This document shows, one piece after another, positions 43,977-53,886 of a stretch of 64,000 nt of DNA. Location of the stretch: the NCBI RefSeq assembly GCF_003284935.1, contig NZ_QMEV01000005.1, forward strand, positions 103,068 through 167,067, read 5' to 3'. Every line of letters starts with the position of its first letter. Positions within the stretch are counted from its first letter, which is position 1. The DNA is from Mycobacterium colombiense (lineage in GTDB: Bacteria; Actinomycetota; Actinomycetes; Mycobacteriales; Mycobacteriaceae). Position numbers and translations under genes: made by a program. Below the pieces are notes generated by a model. It ran no database searches and had not been told where the DNA came from. It worked only from the letters and a program-made list of their open reading frames with translations.

Positions 43977-44792
43977 TCAATCAATGTGCACCTGGTGAAC
44001 GGGCTGGACGCCGGTGACGGCGGGAGCCAGGAATCGCGCCGCCAATGCGGTGAACGCGTCGGGGTCACCGGTGGCTTCGAAGACCCGTGTCGCGGGCGAG
44101 GCGTCATGCGGGCGAAGCAGATCCCGGTCGGTCAGCACGCGCAGCACTTCCTTAGCCGTCTCCTCGGCGCTGGAGACCAGGGTCACGTTGTCGCCCATCG
44201 CCAATTGGATGAGACCGGACAGCAGCGGATAGTGCGTGCAGCCGAGCACCAGCGTGTCGACCTGCGCGCGCTGCAGCGGCTCCAGATAGCCCTCGGCCAA
44301 CCCGAGCACCTGACGGCCGCTGGTAACGCCGCGCTCGACGAAGTCGACGAAGCGCGGGCACGCCACCGCGGTGATCTCCGTGTCCCGGGCGGCGGCGAAC
44401 GCGTCCTGATAGGCGTGCGAGTTGATGGTCGCCTGGGTGCCGATCACGCCGATGCGTCCGTTGCGGGTGGTGGCGACCGCGCGGCGCACCGCGGGCAGGA
44501 TCACCTCGACGACGGGCACGTCGTAGCGTTCGCGAGCGTCGCGAAGGCACGCCGCCGACGCCGTGTTGCAGGCGATGACCAACGCCTTGACGCCGCGGCC
44601 GACGAGGTCGTCACCGATGGCCAACGCGTGCGCGCGGACCTCCGGGATGGTCAGCGGCCCGTACGGACCGTGGCCGGTGTCGCCGACGTAGATGATGTCT
44701 TCGTCGGGCAGCTGGTCGATGATCGCCCGCGCGACGGTGAGTCCCCCGACCCCGGAGTCGAAGACGCCGATGGGCGCCAGCGCCGCGCTCAT
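43977..44792 (-). CDS. murI: Glutamate racemase
   Basis: A 271-residue MurI converting L- to D-glutamate for peptidoglycan, the same length as the M. tuberculosis enzyme. Both catalytic Cys are present, in VIACNTASA and LGCTHYPLL, with [12 protein letters not shown] at the N-terminus. The ATG overlaps the rhomboid gene stop (ATGA), so the longer frame upstream is not used. Essential cell-wall function is expected. Confidence 0.94.
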   Translation of the reverse strand: MSAALAPIGVFDSGVGGLTVARAIIDQLPDEDIIYVGDTGHGPYGPLTIPEVRAHALAIGDDLVGRGVKALVIACNTASAACLRDARERYDVPVVEVILPAVRRAVATTRNGRIGVIGTQATINSHAYQDAFAAARDTEITAVACPRFVDFVERGVTSGRQVLGLAEGYLEPLQRAQVDTLVLGCTHYPLLSGLIQLAMGDNVTLVSSAEETAKEVLRVLTDRDLLRPHDASPATRVFEATGDPDAFTALAARFLAPAVTGVQPVHQVHID

Positions 44793-45496
44793 GTCTTGGG
44801 CCGCGGCACGGTGGTGCCGGCTTTCCTGGACGTCCGGCCCTTGCGTTCCGGCGCCGACAACCAGTAGGCGGCCAGGACGCCGGCGATCGCGCCGCACAGG
44901 TGGCCCTGCCACGACACGCCACCGCACCTGCCGAGCACCGGCATGGCCCCGAGCAGAACGCCGCCGTAGGCGAACATGACGACCAGCCCGATGACGATGT
45001 CGCGCATCCGGCGCACGAAGATTCCGAACACCAACAAGAAGGCCAGCCAGCCGAAGATCAATCCGGAGGCGCCGAGGTGGTCGGTGGGCCCGCAGCTGCT
45101 GCCGACGTTGCCGATGAGCCAGGTGCCGAAGCCGCCCAGGATCCACACGATGGCGGTCGCCCAGACGAATCGGGACAGGCCGGCCAGCGTCATCAGAAAT
45201 CCGAGGATCAGCAGCGGCACGGTGTTGGCCGCCAGGTGCTGCCAGCTCGCGTGCAGCACCGGGGCGAAGACGATGCCCCACAGGCCGTCGACTTCCAGCG
45301 GCCGGATGCCATTGGCGTCCAGCGCATGCCGGCTCAGCTGGTCGATCAGCTCGACGAGGTAGAGCAGCGCCACGAAGGTGAGGATGGTCGCGGCGCCGAC
45401 CGTCGCGGTGGACCGCTTCTTCGGCTGGGCGCCCGGCGTGCCGGGACGCCCCGCGAAGCCACGAGCGTCGCTTCTGCTCATCGCTCCGCTCGGCAT
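44789..45496 (-). CDS. Rhomboid family intramembrane serine protease
   Basis: A 235-residue polytopic protein with about six membrane segments, homologous to M. tuberculosis Rv1337. The catalytic Ser is in [10 protein letters not shown], the catalytic His in [10 protein letters not shown], and the [13 protein letters not shown] segment supplies the oxyanion residues, so it looks active. Two ATGs are possible, 45496 and 45481 (MSRSDARG); the second has a better purine-rich site. Its stop overlaps murI. In M. tuberculosis the next genes upstream are cysM-cysO-mec; here they are absent. Confidence 0.9.
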   Translation of the reverse strand: MPSGAMSRSDARGFAGRPGTPGAQPKKRSTATVGAATILTFVALLYLVELIDQLSRHALDANGIRPLEVDGLWGIVFAPVLHASWQHLAANTVPLLILGFLMTLAGLSRFVWATAIVWILGGFGTWLIGNVGSSCGPTDHLGASGLIFGWLAFLLVFGIFVRRMRDIVIGLVVMFAYGGVLLGAMPVLGRCGGVSWQGHLCGAIAGVLAAYWLSAPERKGRTSRKAGTTVPRPKT

Positions 45497-45587
45497 CGTC
45501 GCGGCGCGGTGGTGGTCTTACCCATGGCGGCCCTTCCAGCGTGTTTCCAGCATCGTCAAGGCTACCGGCGCCGCGGCCGGCCACCCG

Positions 45588-46657
<1,070 letters not shown>

Positions 46658-46661
<4 letters not shown>

Positions 46662-47239
46662 CGGGATCCCATGAGCACCAGGACCAGGTATTCCTGCAGG
46701 ACGGTCAGCCACTGGTACACGTCGAAGTGCACGGCCAGCGGGTGGTCGGCCGGCAGGCGCTCCGGGCCGTCGGGCCCCACCTCGAGCATGACGCCCAGCG
46801 TCAGCCGGATGTCGTTGACGGCCCCGATCCAGCAGTTCGCATCCTCCTCGGTGAGCTCGAAGCGGCCGCCATCGTCGGGAACCGTGCTCAGTAACCGCTG
46901 TGCGGCAACGCGTTTGGCGTCGACGATGTCCGGCTCGTGCAGGCTGCGCAGGGCGGCGTTCAGGCTGTCGGCGGCATCGGACGACTCGGCGTCATCGCCG
47001 TCGGGCCGATAGAAATCCGGCAGCAGCCGACGCAACGTGGGATCCTTCGGCGGTTCGGCGTTCCCGGTCCTGATCCCGGTGATCTCCTCGAGTTCGTCTG
47101 CCGGCGAGGCGGATTCACGCTCGTCGAGCAAGCCGATCATCGCCGTGGCCAGATTCTTGAGCAGCGCGGCCTCGTGGGAGGCCAGCGACGACCGGAAACG
47201 GGGACCGTTAGCGGTCTCGACCCGCTTCCATTTGCGCAC
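46658..47239 (-). CDS. DUF2017 family protein
   Basis: A 193-residue, mainly helical cytosolic protein of the DUF2017 family (homologue of Rv1332) found beside clpS across actinobacteria. Landmarks are MRKWKRVETANGPRFRSSL, DPTLRRLLPDFY and a C-terminal VYQWLTVLQEYLVLVLM. The role is unknown; conserved adjacency to clpS hints at a link to adaptor-mediated proteolysis. It begins 24 bp after clpS. Confidence 0.86.
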
Positions 47240-47263
47240 AGGGAATCGCCAGCGCCTCGACCG

Positions 47264-47560
47264 TCAGCGGTCCTGCTGCATCGTCGCCCACAGACCGGCG
47301 GCGTGCAGCTTGGACACATCGACTTCCATGGACTCCCGGCTGCCGGCGGACACCACGGCCTTTCCCTCGTTGTGCACCTGCAGCATCAGCTTGGTGGCGT
47401 GCGGCTCGCTGTAGCCGAACAACTTCTGGAACACGTAGGTCACGTAGGTCATCAAGTTGACCGGGTCGTCCCAGACGATCGTGACCCACGGGCTCGCCGT
47501 GGCCTCTACCGGAGCGGACTCTCGTTGTCCTGTAGTGCCCGGCTTAGTGGGCGCTGACAT
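47264..47560 (-). CDS. clpS: ATP-dependent Clp protease adaptor ClpS
   Basis: A 98-residue adaptor delivering N-degron substrates to ClpC/ClpP. It has the [20 protein letters not shown] core with the Asp/Asn-Leu substrate pocket, [14 protein letters not shown] and a C-terminal helix. It is the homologue of Rv1331. The ATG at 47560 is chosen; another ATG lies 9 bp earlier. It heads the leftward run DUF2017-peptidase-rhomboid-murI and is divergent from pncB across 75 bp. Confidence 0.92.
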   Translation of the reverse strand: MSAPTKPGTTGQRESAPVEATASPWVTIVWDDPVNLMTYVTYVFQKLFGYSEPHATKLMLQVHNEGKAVVSAGSRESMEVDVSKLHAAGLWATMQQDR

Positions 47561-47635
47561 AACAACCATGGCCTACACGATACCGAGCGTTGGACGACGT
47601 TTCCGAGCCCCGACGGCAGCCGATACCGTTATGGA

Positions 47636-48952
47636 ATGAACGACCCGGTCGTTACTGGGCTGCTGACCGACAAGTACGAGTTGACGATGCTGGCGGCGGC
47701 GCTGCGCGACGGCAGCGCCGGTCGACCGACCACCTTCGAGCTCTTCGCGCGCCGGCTTCCCCAGGGACGCCGTTACGGCGTGGTCGCGGGGACCGGCCGG
47801 CTGCTCGAGGCGCTGCCGCAGTTCACCTTCGATGACCAGGCGTGCCAGTCGCTGGGGCAGTTCCTCGACCCAGATACCTTGCGGTACTTGCGCGAATTCC
47901 GGTTCGGCGGCGACATCGACGGCTACGCCGAAGGCGAACTGTACTTCCCCGGATCTCCGGTGCTCTCGGTGAGCGGGACGTTCGCCGAATGCGTGGTGCT
48001 CGAGACGCTGGCGCTGTCGATTTTCAATCACGACACCGCCATCGCCTCGGCCGCGGCGCGCATGGTGAGCGCGGCCCGGGGACGCCCGCTGATCGAGATG
48101 GGGTCGCGGCGCACCCACGAACAGGCGGCGGTCGCCGCGGCCCGCGCCGCATACATAGCCGGCTTCGACGCCTCCTCCAACCTCGAGGCTCAGCGCTGCT
48201 ACGGAATACCGGCCGAGGGCACCTCCGCGCATGCGTTCACCATGCTGCACGCCCGCGCCGACTCCCCCACCGAATCCACCGAACTGGCGGCGTTTCGGGC
48301 ACAGGTCGACGCGCTCGGCGTGGACACCACCCTGCTGGTGGACACCTACGACGTGACGACCGGTGTGGCCAACGCCGTCGCGGCCGCCGGCACGGGGCTC
48401 GGCGCTGTGCGCATCGACTCCGGGGAGCTGGGCGTGCTGGCCCGCCAGGTGCGCCGGCAGCTCGACGAGCTGGGCGCGACCGGGACCCGCATCGTGGTCT
48501 CCGGTGACCTCGACGAGTTCTCCATCGCCGCGCTGGCCGCCGAACCGGTGGACAGTTACGGCGTGGGCACCTCGCTGGTGACCGGCTCGGGCGCCCCCAC
48601 GGCGAACATGGTCTACAAACTCGTCGAGGTGGACGGCATGCCGGTGCAAAAGCGCAGCAGCCACAAGGAATCTCACGGCGGCCACAAGGAGGCGCTGCGG
48701 CTGTCCCGCGACTCCGGCACCATCACCGAGGAGGTGGTGTATCCGGCCGGACACCAGCCCGCCGTCTCCGAACCGGCGCGGGTGCTGACCGTCCCGCTGG
48801 TGCGCGGTGGCGAGCTGGTGTCCAAACCGAACCTCGCGGCGGCGCGCGAGCTGGTAACTTCCGGGCTGCGCAGCCTGCCGTGGGAGGGATTGAACTTGTC
48901 GCACGGCGATCCCGCGGTCACGACGACGCAGATTCCCGCCGGCCGGCGCTAA
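47636..48952 (+). CDS. pncB: Nicotinate phosphoribosyltransferase
   Basis: A 438-residue enzyme of the Preiss-Handler NAD salvage route (nicotinate + PRPP to nicotinate mononucleotide), homologous to M. tuberculosis PncB1 (Rv1330c). It has LLTDKYELTMLAAAL, FNHDTAIASAAARM, EMGSRRTHE, LLVDTYDV and ASAGSG-type phosphate contacts replaced by VRIDSGELG / VSGDLDE. Divergent from clpS; followed 66 bp later by dinG on the same strand. Confidence 0.93.
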   Translation: MNDPVVTGLLTDKYELTMLAAALRDGSAGRPTTFELFARRLPQGRRYGVVAGTGRLLEALPQFTFDDQACQSLGQFLDPDTLRYLREFRFGGDIDGYAEGELYFPGSPVLSVSGTFAECVVLETLALSIFNHDTAIASAAARMVSAARGRPLIEMGSRRTHEQAAVAAARAAYIAGFDASSNLEAQRCYGIPAEGTSAHAFTMLHARADSPTESTELAAFRAQVDALGVDTTLLVDTYDVTTGVANAVAAAGTGLGAVRIDSGELGVLARQVRRQLDELGATGTRIVVSGDLDEFSIAALAAEPVDSYGVGTSLVTGSGAPTANMVYKLVEVDGMPVQKRSSHKESHGGHKEALRLSRDSGTITEEVVYPAGHQPAVSEPARVLTVPLVRGGELVSKPNLAAARELVTSGLRSLPWEGLNLSHGDPAVTTTQIPAGRR

Positions 48953-49018
48953 CACCGCGCGAAGAATGCCGCGGCGCGAGCGCCGCCCCGAACAGCGAAG
49001 AGGGTAGCCACGTCCGAC

Positions 49019-51019
49019 GTGTCCGTGTCCGAGCTGCTGGCCACCGCCGTGGCCGCGCTCGGCGGCAGTGAGCGCAGCGGCCAACAGGAGATGGCCGCCG
49101 CGGTGGCGCGGGCATTCGCCACCGAAGAGCACCTGGTGGTGCAGGCCGGCACCGGCACCGGCAAGTCGCTGGCGTATCTGGTGCCCGCGATCGTGCACGC
49201 CCTCGAGGACGACTCCCCCGTCGTCGTGTCCACGGCCACGATCGCCCTGCAGCGCCAGCTCGTCGACCGCGATCTGCCAAGGCTGGTCGACGCGCTGGCC
49301 GACGCGCTGCCGCGCCGTCCGCAGTTCGCGTTGCTCAAAGGCCGGCGAAACTATCTGTGTCTGAACAAGATTCACAACGGCGCGGCCGCCGACGGCGAGG
49401 AGGCCGATGACCGCCCGCAGGAGGAACTGTTCAACCCGATGGCGGTCAGCGCCCTGGGCCGCGACGTGCAACGGCTCACCGAATGGGCCTCGAGCACCGA
49501 CTCCGGTGACCGCGACGACCTCAAGCCCGGGGTGCCGGACCGATCGTGGTCGCAGGTCAGCGTGTCCGCGCGGGAATGCCTCGGCGTCACGCGCTGCCCG
49601 TTCGGTACCGAGTGCTTCTCCGAACGGGCACGCGGCCGCGCGGGTCAGGCCGACATCGTCGTCACCAACCACGCGCTGCTGGCCATCGATGCGGTGGCCG
49701 AATCCGCGGTCCTGCCCGAGCATGCGCTGCTGGTCGTCGACGAGGCCCACGAGTTGGTCGACCGGGTGACATCGGTGGCCACCGCGGAGCTGACGTCGGC
49801 CGCCCTCGGGCTCACCGCCCGGCGCATCGCCCGATTGGTGGAGCCGGAACTGATCCAGCGCCTGGAGGCGACGACGGCCAACTTCGCCTCGGTCATCCAC
49901 GACGGCACGCCGGGCCGCATCGATCGCCTCGACGAGGAGCTGGCGACGTATCTGACGTCACTGCGCGACGTGGCGACCGCGGCGCGCTCGGCGATCGACA
50001 GCACCAACGATCCCAAGGCGGCCTCGGCGCGCGCCGAAGCCGTTGCGGCGCTAAGCGAGATATCGGACACCGCGTCGCGCGTGCTGGCGTCGTTCGGCCC
50101 GGCCATCCCCGACCGCACCGACGTGGTGTGGCTGGAGCACGAGGAGGTAAGGGGCGCAGCGCGTCCGGTGTTGCGGGTGGCGCCGCTGTCGGTCGCCGGG
50201 CTGCTGCGGTCCCGGGTGTTCTCGCGGTCCACGGCGGTGCTCACGTCGGCGACGCTGATCATCGGCGGCTCGTTCGACGCCATGGCGGCCGCGTGGGGAC
50301 TGACCGGCGAGGACGACGACCACCCGAAGTGGCGCGGCCTGGACGTGGGTTCGCCGTTCCAGCACGCCAAGGCCGGGATCCTGTATGTGGCCGCGCACCT
50401 GCCGCCACCGGGACGCGACGGCACCGGCTCGGCCGAGCAGCTCAGCGAGATCGCCGAACTCATCACCGCCGCCGACGGGCGCACCCTGGGGTTGTTCTCG
50501 TCGATGCGGGCGGCCCGCGCGGCCGCCGAGGCGATGCGCGACCGGCTGGCGACGCCGGTGTTGTGTCAGGGCGACGACAGCACCTCGGCGCTCGTCGAGC
50601 AGTTCAGCGCCGACCCCCAGACGTCCCTGTTCGGCACCCTGTCGCTGTGGCAGGGCGTCGACGTGCCCGGGCCGTCGCTGTCGCTGGTGCTGATCGACCG
50701 CATCCCGTTTCCCCGGCCCGACGACCCCCTGCTGGGCGCGCGGCAGCGCGCGGTCGCCGCGCGCGGGGGCAATGGCTTCATGGCCGTCGCGGCCAGTCAC
50801 GCGGCGCTGCTGCTGGCGCAGGGGTCGGGGCGGCTGTTGCGTCGCGTCTCCGATCGGGGCGTGGTCGCCGTGCTCGACTCGCGCATGGTCACCGCCGGCT
50901 ACGGCGGCTACCTGCGGGCGTCGCTTCCGCCGTTCTGGCAGACCACCAACGGCGAGCAGGTGCGCCAGGCGTTGCAGCGTTTGCGCACCGCGCCGGCCCA
51001 GGAGGGCCTGTCGGCCTGA
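49019..51019 (+). CDS. dinG: ATP-dependent helicase DinG (XPD-like, Fe-S)
   Basis: A 666-residue superfamily 2 helicase homologous to Rv1329c. Walker A is in QAGTGTGKSLAYL. Four Cys that probably bind a 4Fe-4S cluster lie at YLCLNK, ARECLG, TRCPFG and TECFSER. The DEAH box is VVDEAHELVD, and the C-terminal motor has LWQGVDVPG and QGSGRLLRR. Roles include unwinding R-loops and G-quadruplexes. The start is GTG at 49019 (MSVSELLA); an upstream in-frame start is possible. Convergent with glgP. Confidence 0.92.
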   Translation: MSVSELLATAVAALGGSERSGQQEMAAAVARAFATEEHLVVQAGTGTGKSLAYLVPAIVHALEDDSPVVVSTATIALQRQLVDRDLPRLVDALADALPRRPQFALLKGRRNYLCLNKIHNGAAADGEEADDRPQEELFNPMAVSALGRDVQRLTEWASSTDSGDRDDLKPGVPDRSWSQVSVSARECLGVTRCPFGTECFSERARGRAGQADIVVTNHALLAIDAVAESAVLPEHALLVVDEAHELVDRVTSVATAELTSAALGLTARRIARLVEPELIQRLEATTANFASVIHDGTPGRIDRLDEELATYLTSLRDVATAARSAIDSTNDPKAASARAEAVAALSEISDTASRVLASFGPAIPDRTDVVWLEHEEVRGAARPVLRVAPLSVAGLLRSRVFSRSTAVLTSATLIIGGSFDAMAAAWGLTGEDDDHPKWRGLDVGSPFQHAKAGILYVAAHLPPPGRDGTGSAEQLSEIAELITAADGRTLGLFSSMRAARAAAEAMRDRLATPVLCQGDDSTSALVEQFSADPQTSLFGTLSLWQGVDVPGPSLSLVLIDRIPFPRPDDPLLGARQRAVAARGGNGFMAVAASHAALLLAQGSGRLLRRVSDRGVVAVLDSRMVTAGYGGYLRASLPPFWQTTNGEQVRQALQRLRTAPAQEGLSA

Positions 51020-51028
51020 CCGGTCCGG

Positions 51029-53689
51029 CTAGCGTGCCAGCGTGACCAGACCGAGCTCGTTACTGGCCGCCAGCATGGGATTGCGGGGCAGCACGCGCAC
51101 GGTGTAGCCGACCGCCCCGGCCAGCGGCAGCGGCGTCGTCGTCGAGAAGACCTGGTTGCCGCCCTCGGCGGTGCCGGTGTAGGACATCTCGACGGTGACG
51201 GGCTCCAGCAGCGCGTCGCTGGCGTCGACGCGCCCGACCACCGCCTGGACGGTGACCTCGTCGGGCGCCAGGCCGGCCAGCTGCACGGTGGCGGTCAGGG
51301 TCAGCTTGGAGCCGAGCACCGGGCTGTCCGGCAGGCCGGTGCTGTCGACGTCGGTGATGACGATCTTGGGCCAGGCCTCCTGGGCGCGCCTGCGGTACGC
51401 GGCCAGCTCACGGGCCGCGCCGAATTCGCCGCCGCTCGCCGCGTCCCCGGCGCCCTCGACGGGTGCGATCGTCTTGCGCAGCGATTGCGCGGCGGGCGTG
51501 TAGTACTGCTCGACGTAGTCGCGCACCATGCGCGAGGCCAGCACTTTCGGACCGAGCGTCTGCACCGTGTGGCGCACCATTTCGATCCAGCGGGGCGGCA
51601 CACCGTGTTCATCGCGTTCGTAGAACTTCGGTGCCACCGCTTCTTCCAGCAGCGTATAGAGGCCGCTGGACTCCAGGTCGTCGCGCCGCGCCTCGTCGGT
51701 CACGCCGTCGGCGGACGGTATCTCCCAACCGTTTTCGCCGTCGTACCATTCGTCCCACCAGCCGTCGCGGATGGACAGGTTCAGCCCGCCGTTGAGGGCG
51801 CTCTTCATTCCCGAAGTGCCGCAAGCCTCCAGCGGCCGCAGCGGGTTGTTCAGCCAGACGTCGCAGCCCCAGTACAGCAGCCGCGCCATCGACATGTCGT
51901 AGTCGGGCAGGAACGCGATCCGGTGGCGCACCTCTGGCCGGTCGGCGAAGCGAACCACCTGCTGGATCAACGCCTTTCCCCCGTCGTCGGCCGGGTGCGA
52001 TTTGCCGGCCACGATCAACTGGATCGGACGTTCGGAGTCGAGCAGCAACTGTTCCAGCCGATCCGGATCGCGCAGCATCAGCGTCAGCCGCTTGTACGTC
52101 GGCACCCGTCGCGCGAATCCGATCGTCAACACCTCAGGGTCGAATGCTGTTGCGATCCAACCCAATTCGGCATCCGAAGCGCCCCGCTCCAGCCAGGAGC
52201 GACGCAGCCGCCGCCGGACGTCGTCGACCAGCAGCGACCTAAGCTGCGAGCGGATCCACCACAGGTGTCCCGCGTCGACTTGCTTGAGCCGCAGCCAGAC
52301 CCCCGGATCGCTGAACGAATCCGACCCGGCCAGTTCGCGACCCAGCTGCAGCCATTGCGGCGCCGCCCAGGTGCGCGCGTGGACCCCGTTGGTAATCGAG
52401 CCGATCGGCACCTCGCTCGCGTCGAAGCCGGGCCACAGTTCGTTGAACATCGACCGGCTCACCCGGCCGTGCAGCGACGAGACGCCGTTGGCGCGTTGGG
52501 CCAGCCGCAGACCCATGTGGGCCATGTTGAATTTGGTGGGATCGTCCTCGGCGCCGAGCGCCAGGATGCGCGCGGTCAGCACTCCCGGCAGCAACACCGG
52601 AGCACCGGCAGCATCCGATTTCGCTGCCTTGTCACCGGTTTTCGCGTCGTCACCCGCGTGGTCGTCGAAGTACAGCCGCACCATCTCGATGGGAAACCTG
52701 TCGATGCCGGCGGGCACCGGGGTGTGCGTGGTGAACACCGTGCTGGAACGCACCACCGTCAGCGCGGTATCGAAGTCCAAGCCGGATCCGGTCATCAGTT
52801 CGCGAATGCGTTCGGCTCCCAGGAAACCCGCGTGGCCCTCGTTCATGTGGAACACCTCGGGCGCCGGCAGGCCGTGAATGCCGGTGAAGGCGCGGATCGC
52901 CCGCACCCCGCCGATGCCGGCGAGGATCTCCTGGCGCATCCGGTGTTCCTGGTCGCCCCCGTACAGGCGGTCAGTGACACCGCGCAGATCATGCTCGTTC
53001 TCGGGAACGTCGGAATCCAGCAACAGCAGCGGGACGCGGCCCACCTGGGCGACCCAGATCCGCGCGTGCAGCTGCGCGGAGTCCGGCAGCATCAGCTCGA
53101 CCAGGGCGGGCTCGCCGGTCGCATCCGTCAGCAGCCGCAACGGCAGGCCCTGCGGATCCAGCGACGGGTAGGTCTCGTTCTGCCAGCCGTCGGCGGTCAG
53201 GGATTGGCGGAAATACCCGGAGCGGTAATAGAGGCCCACCGCCACCAGCGGCACGCCCAGATCGGATGCGGACTTCAGGTGGTCGCCGGCGAGGATTCCC
53301 AGGCCACCCGAGTAGTTGGGCAGCACCTCGGCGATGCCGAACTCCATCGAGAAGTACGCGATGGCGGCCGGCATCTGGGCGCCCTGCTCCTGCTGCTGCT
53401 GGTACCACAGCGGGCGGCTCAGATAATCGTCGAGGTCGGCGGTCAGCTCGTCGAGCCGGCGCAGGAAGGCCTCGTCGAGCGCCAACTCGTCGAGCCGCGT
53501 GGGTTTGACCGCGCCCAGCAACGCCACCGGATCGCTGCCGCACCGCTCCCACAGGTCTGGGTCGATGGTCGCGAAAAGCTCCTGAGTGGGGCGGTCCCAC
53601 GACCATCGCAAGTTGGTCGACAGGTGGTCCAGCGCGGTCAGACGCTCCGGAAGGTGAGCACGGACGGTAAACCGGCGGAGGGCTTTCAC
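51029..53689 (-). CDS. glgP: Alpha-glucan (glycogen) phosphorylase
   Basis: An 886-residue GT35 phosphorylase that releases glucose-1-phosphate from alpha-1,4-glucan. An N-terminal DUF3417 domain is followed by AYFSMEFGIAEVLPNYSGGLGILAGDHLKSAS and the PLP-binding ACGTSGMKSALNGG (residue ~625). The extended C-terminal ~150 residues form an all-beta region. It is the homologue of Rv1328 and is divergent from glgE-glgB, which build the maltosyl-1-phosphate-derived branched glucan, so the three share substrate. The ATG lies 197 bp from glgE. Confidence 0.93.
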   Translation of the reverse strand: MKALRRFTVRAHLPERLTALDHLSTNLRWSWDRPTQELFATIDPDLWERCGSDPVALLGAVKPTRLDELALDEAFLRRLDELTADLDDYLSRPLWYQQQQEQGAQMPAAIAYFSMEFGIAEVLPNYSGGLGILAGDHLKSASDLGVPLVAVGLYYRSGYFRQSLTADGWQNETYPSLDPQGLPLRLLTDATGEPALVELMLPDSAQLHARIWVAQVGRVPLLLLDSDVPENEHDLRGVTDRLYGGDQEHRMRQEILAGIGGVRAIRAFTGIHGLPAPEVFHMNEGHAGFLGAERIRELMTGSGLDFDTALTVVRSSTVFTTHTPVPAGIDRFPIEMVRLYFDDHAGDDAKTGDKAAKSDAAGAPVLLPGVLTARILALGAEDDPTKFNMAHMGLRLAQRANGVSSLHGRVSRSMFNELWPGFDASEVPIGSITNGVHARTWAAPQWLQLGRELAGSDSFSDPGVWLRLKQVDAGHLWWIRSQLRSLLVDDVRRRLRRSWLERGASDAELGWIATAFDPEVLTIGFARRVPTYKRLTLMLRDPDRLEQLLLDSERPIQLIVAGKSHPADDGGKALIQQVVRFADRPEVRHRIAFLPDYDMSMARLLYWGCDVWLNNPLRPLEACGTSGMKSALNGGLNLSIRDGWWDEWYDGENGWEIPSADGVTDEARRDDLESSGLYTLLEEAVAPKFYERDEHGVPPRWIEMVRHTVQTLGPKVLASRMVRDYVEQYYTPAAQSLRKTIAPVEGAGDAASGGEFGAARELAAYRRRAQEAWPKIVITDVDSTGLPDSPVLGSKLTLTATVQLAGLAPDEVTVQAVVGRVDASDALLEPVTVEMSYTGTAEGGNQVFSTTTPLPLAGAVGYTVRVLPRNPMLAASNELGLVTLAR

Positions 53690-53824
53690 GCGTCCCTACC
53701 TTACTGAGGTTCCCCGCCGGTGCACGGCGACGGGACGGACCGCATTTCTCCGGCGGTGTGTGACCGGAGACTAGGGTGGGTATCGGGTAGTTACCGGGGT
53801 CGCAACGATGCCTCCCCGCCCAGA

Positions 53825-53856
53825 AAGTTTCCCCACGACAGGAAGTTTCCCGACGA
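53825..53856 (+). repeat. Two 14-bp direct repeats in the glgP-glgE promoter region
   Basis: AAGTTTCCCCACGA (53825-53838) and AAGTTTCCCGACGA (53843-53856) differ at one base and are 18 bp apart start to start, in the 197-bp divergent region. They could be tandem sites for an unknown regulator of alpha-glucan genes. Confidence 0.5.
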
Positions 53857-53886
53857 GCGGCATTCCGCACGGAGCACACCGCGGGC

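Noticed and set aside
47573..49900. Very long minus-strand open frame opposite pncB and dinG
   Set aside because: It spans two well-supported genes and their intergenic gap, and its translation is low-complexity without family motifs.
51485..53707. Long plus-strand open frame opposite glgP
   Set aside because: Mirror of a strongly conserved phosphorylase gene; no start signal or motif of its own.
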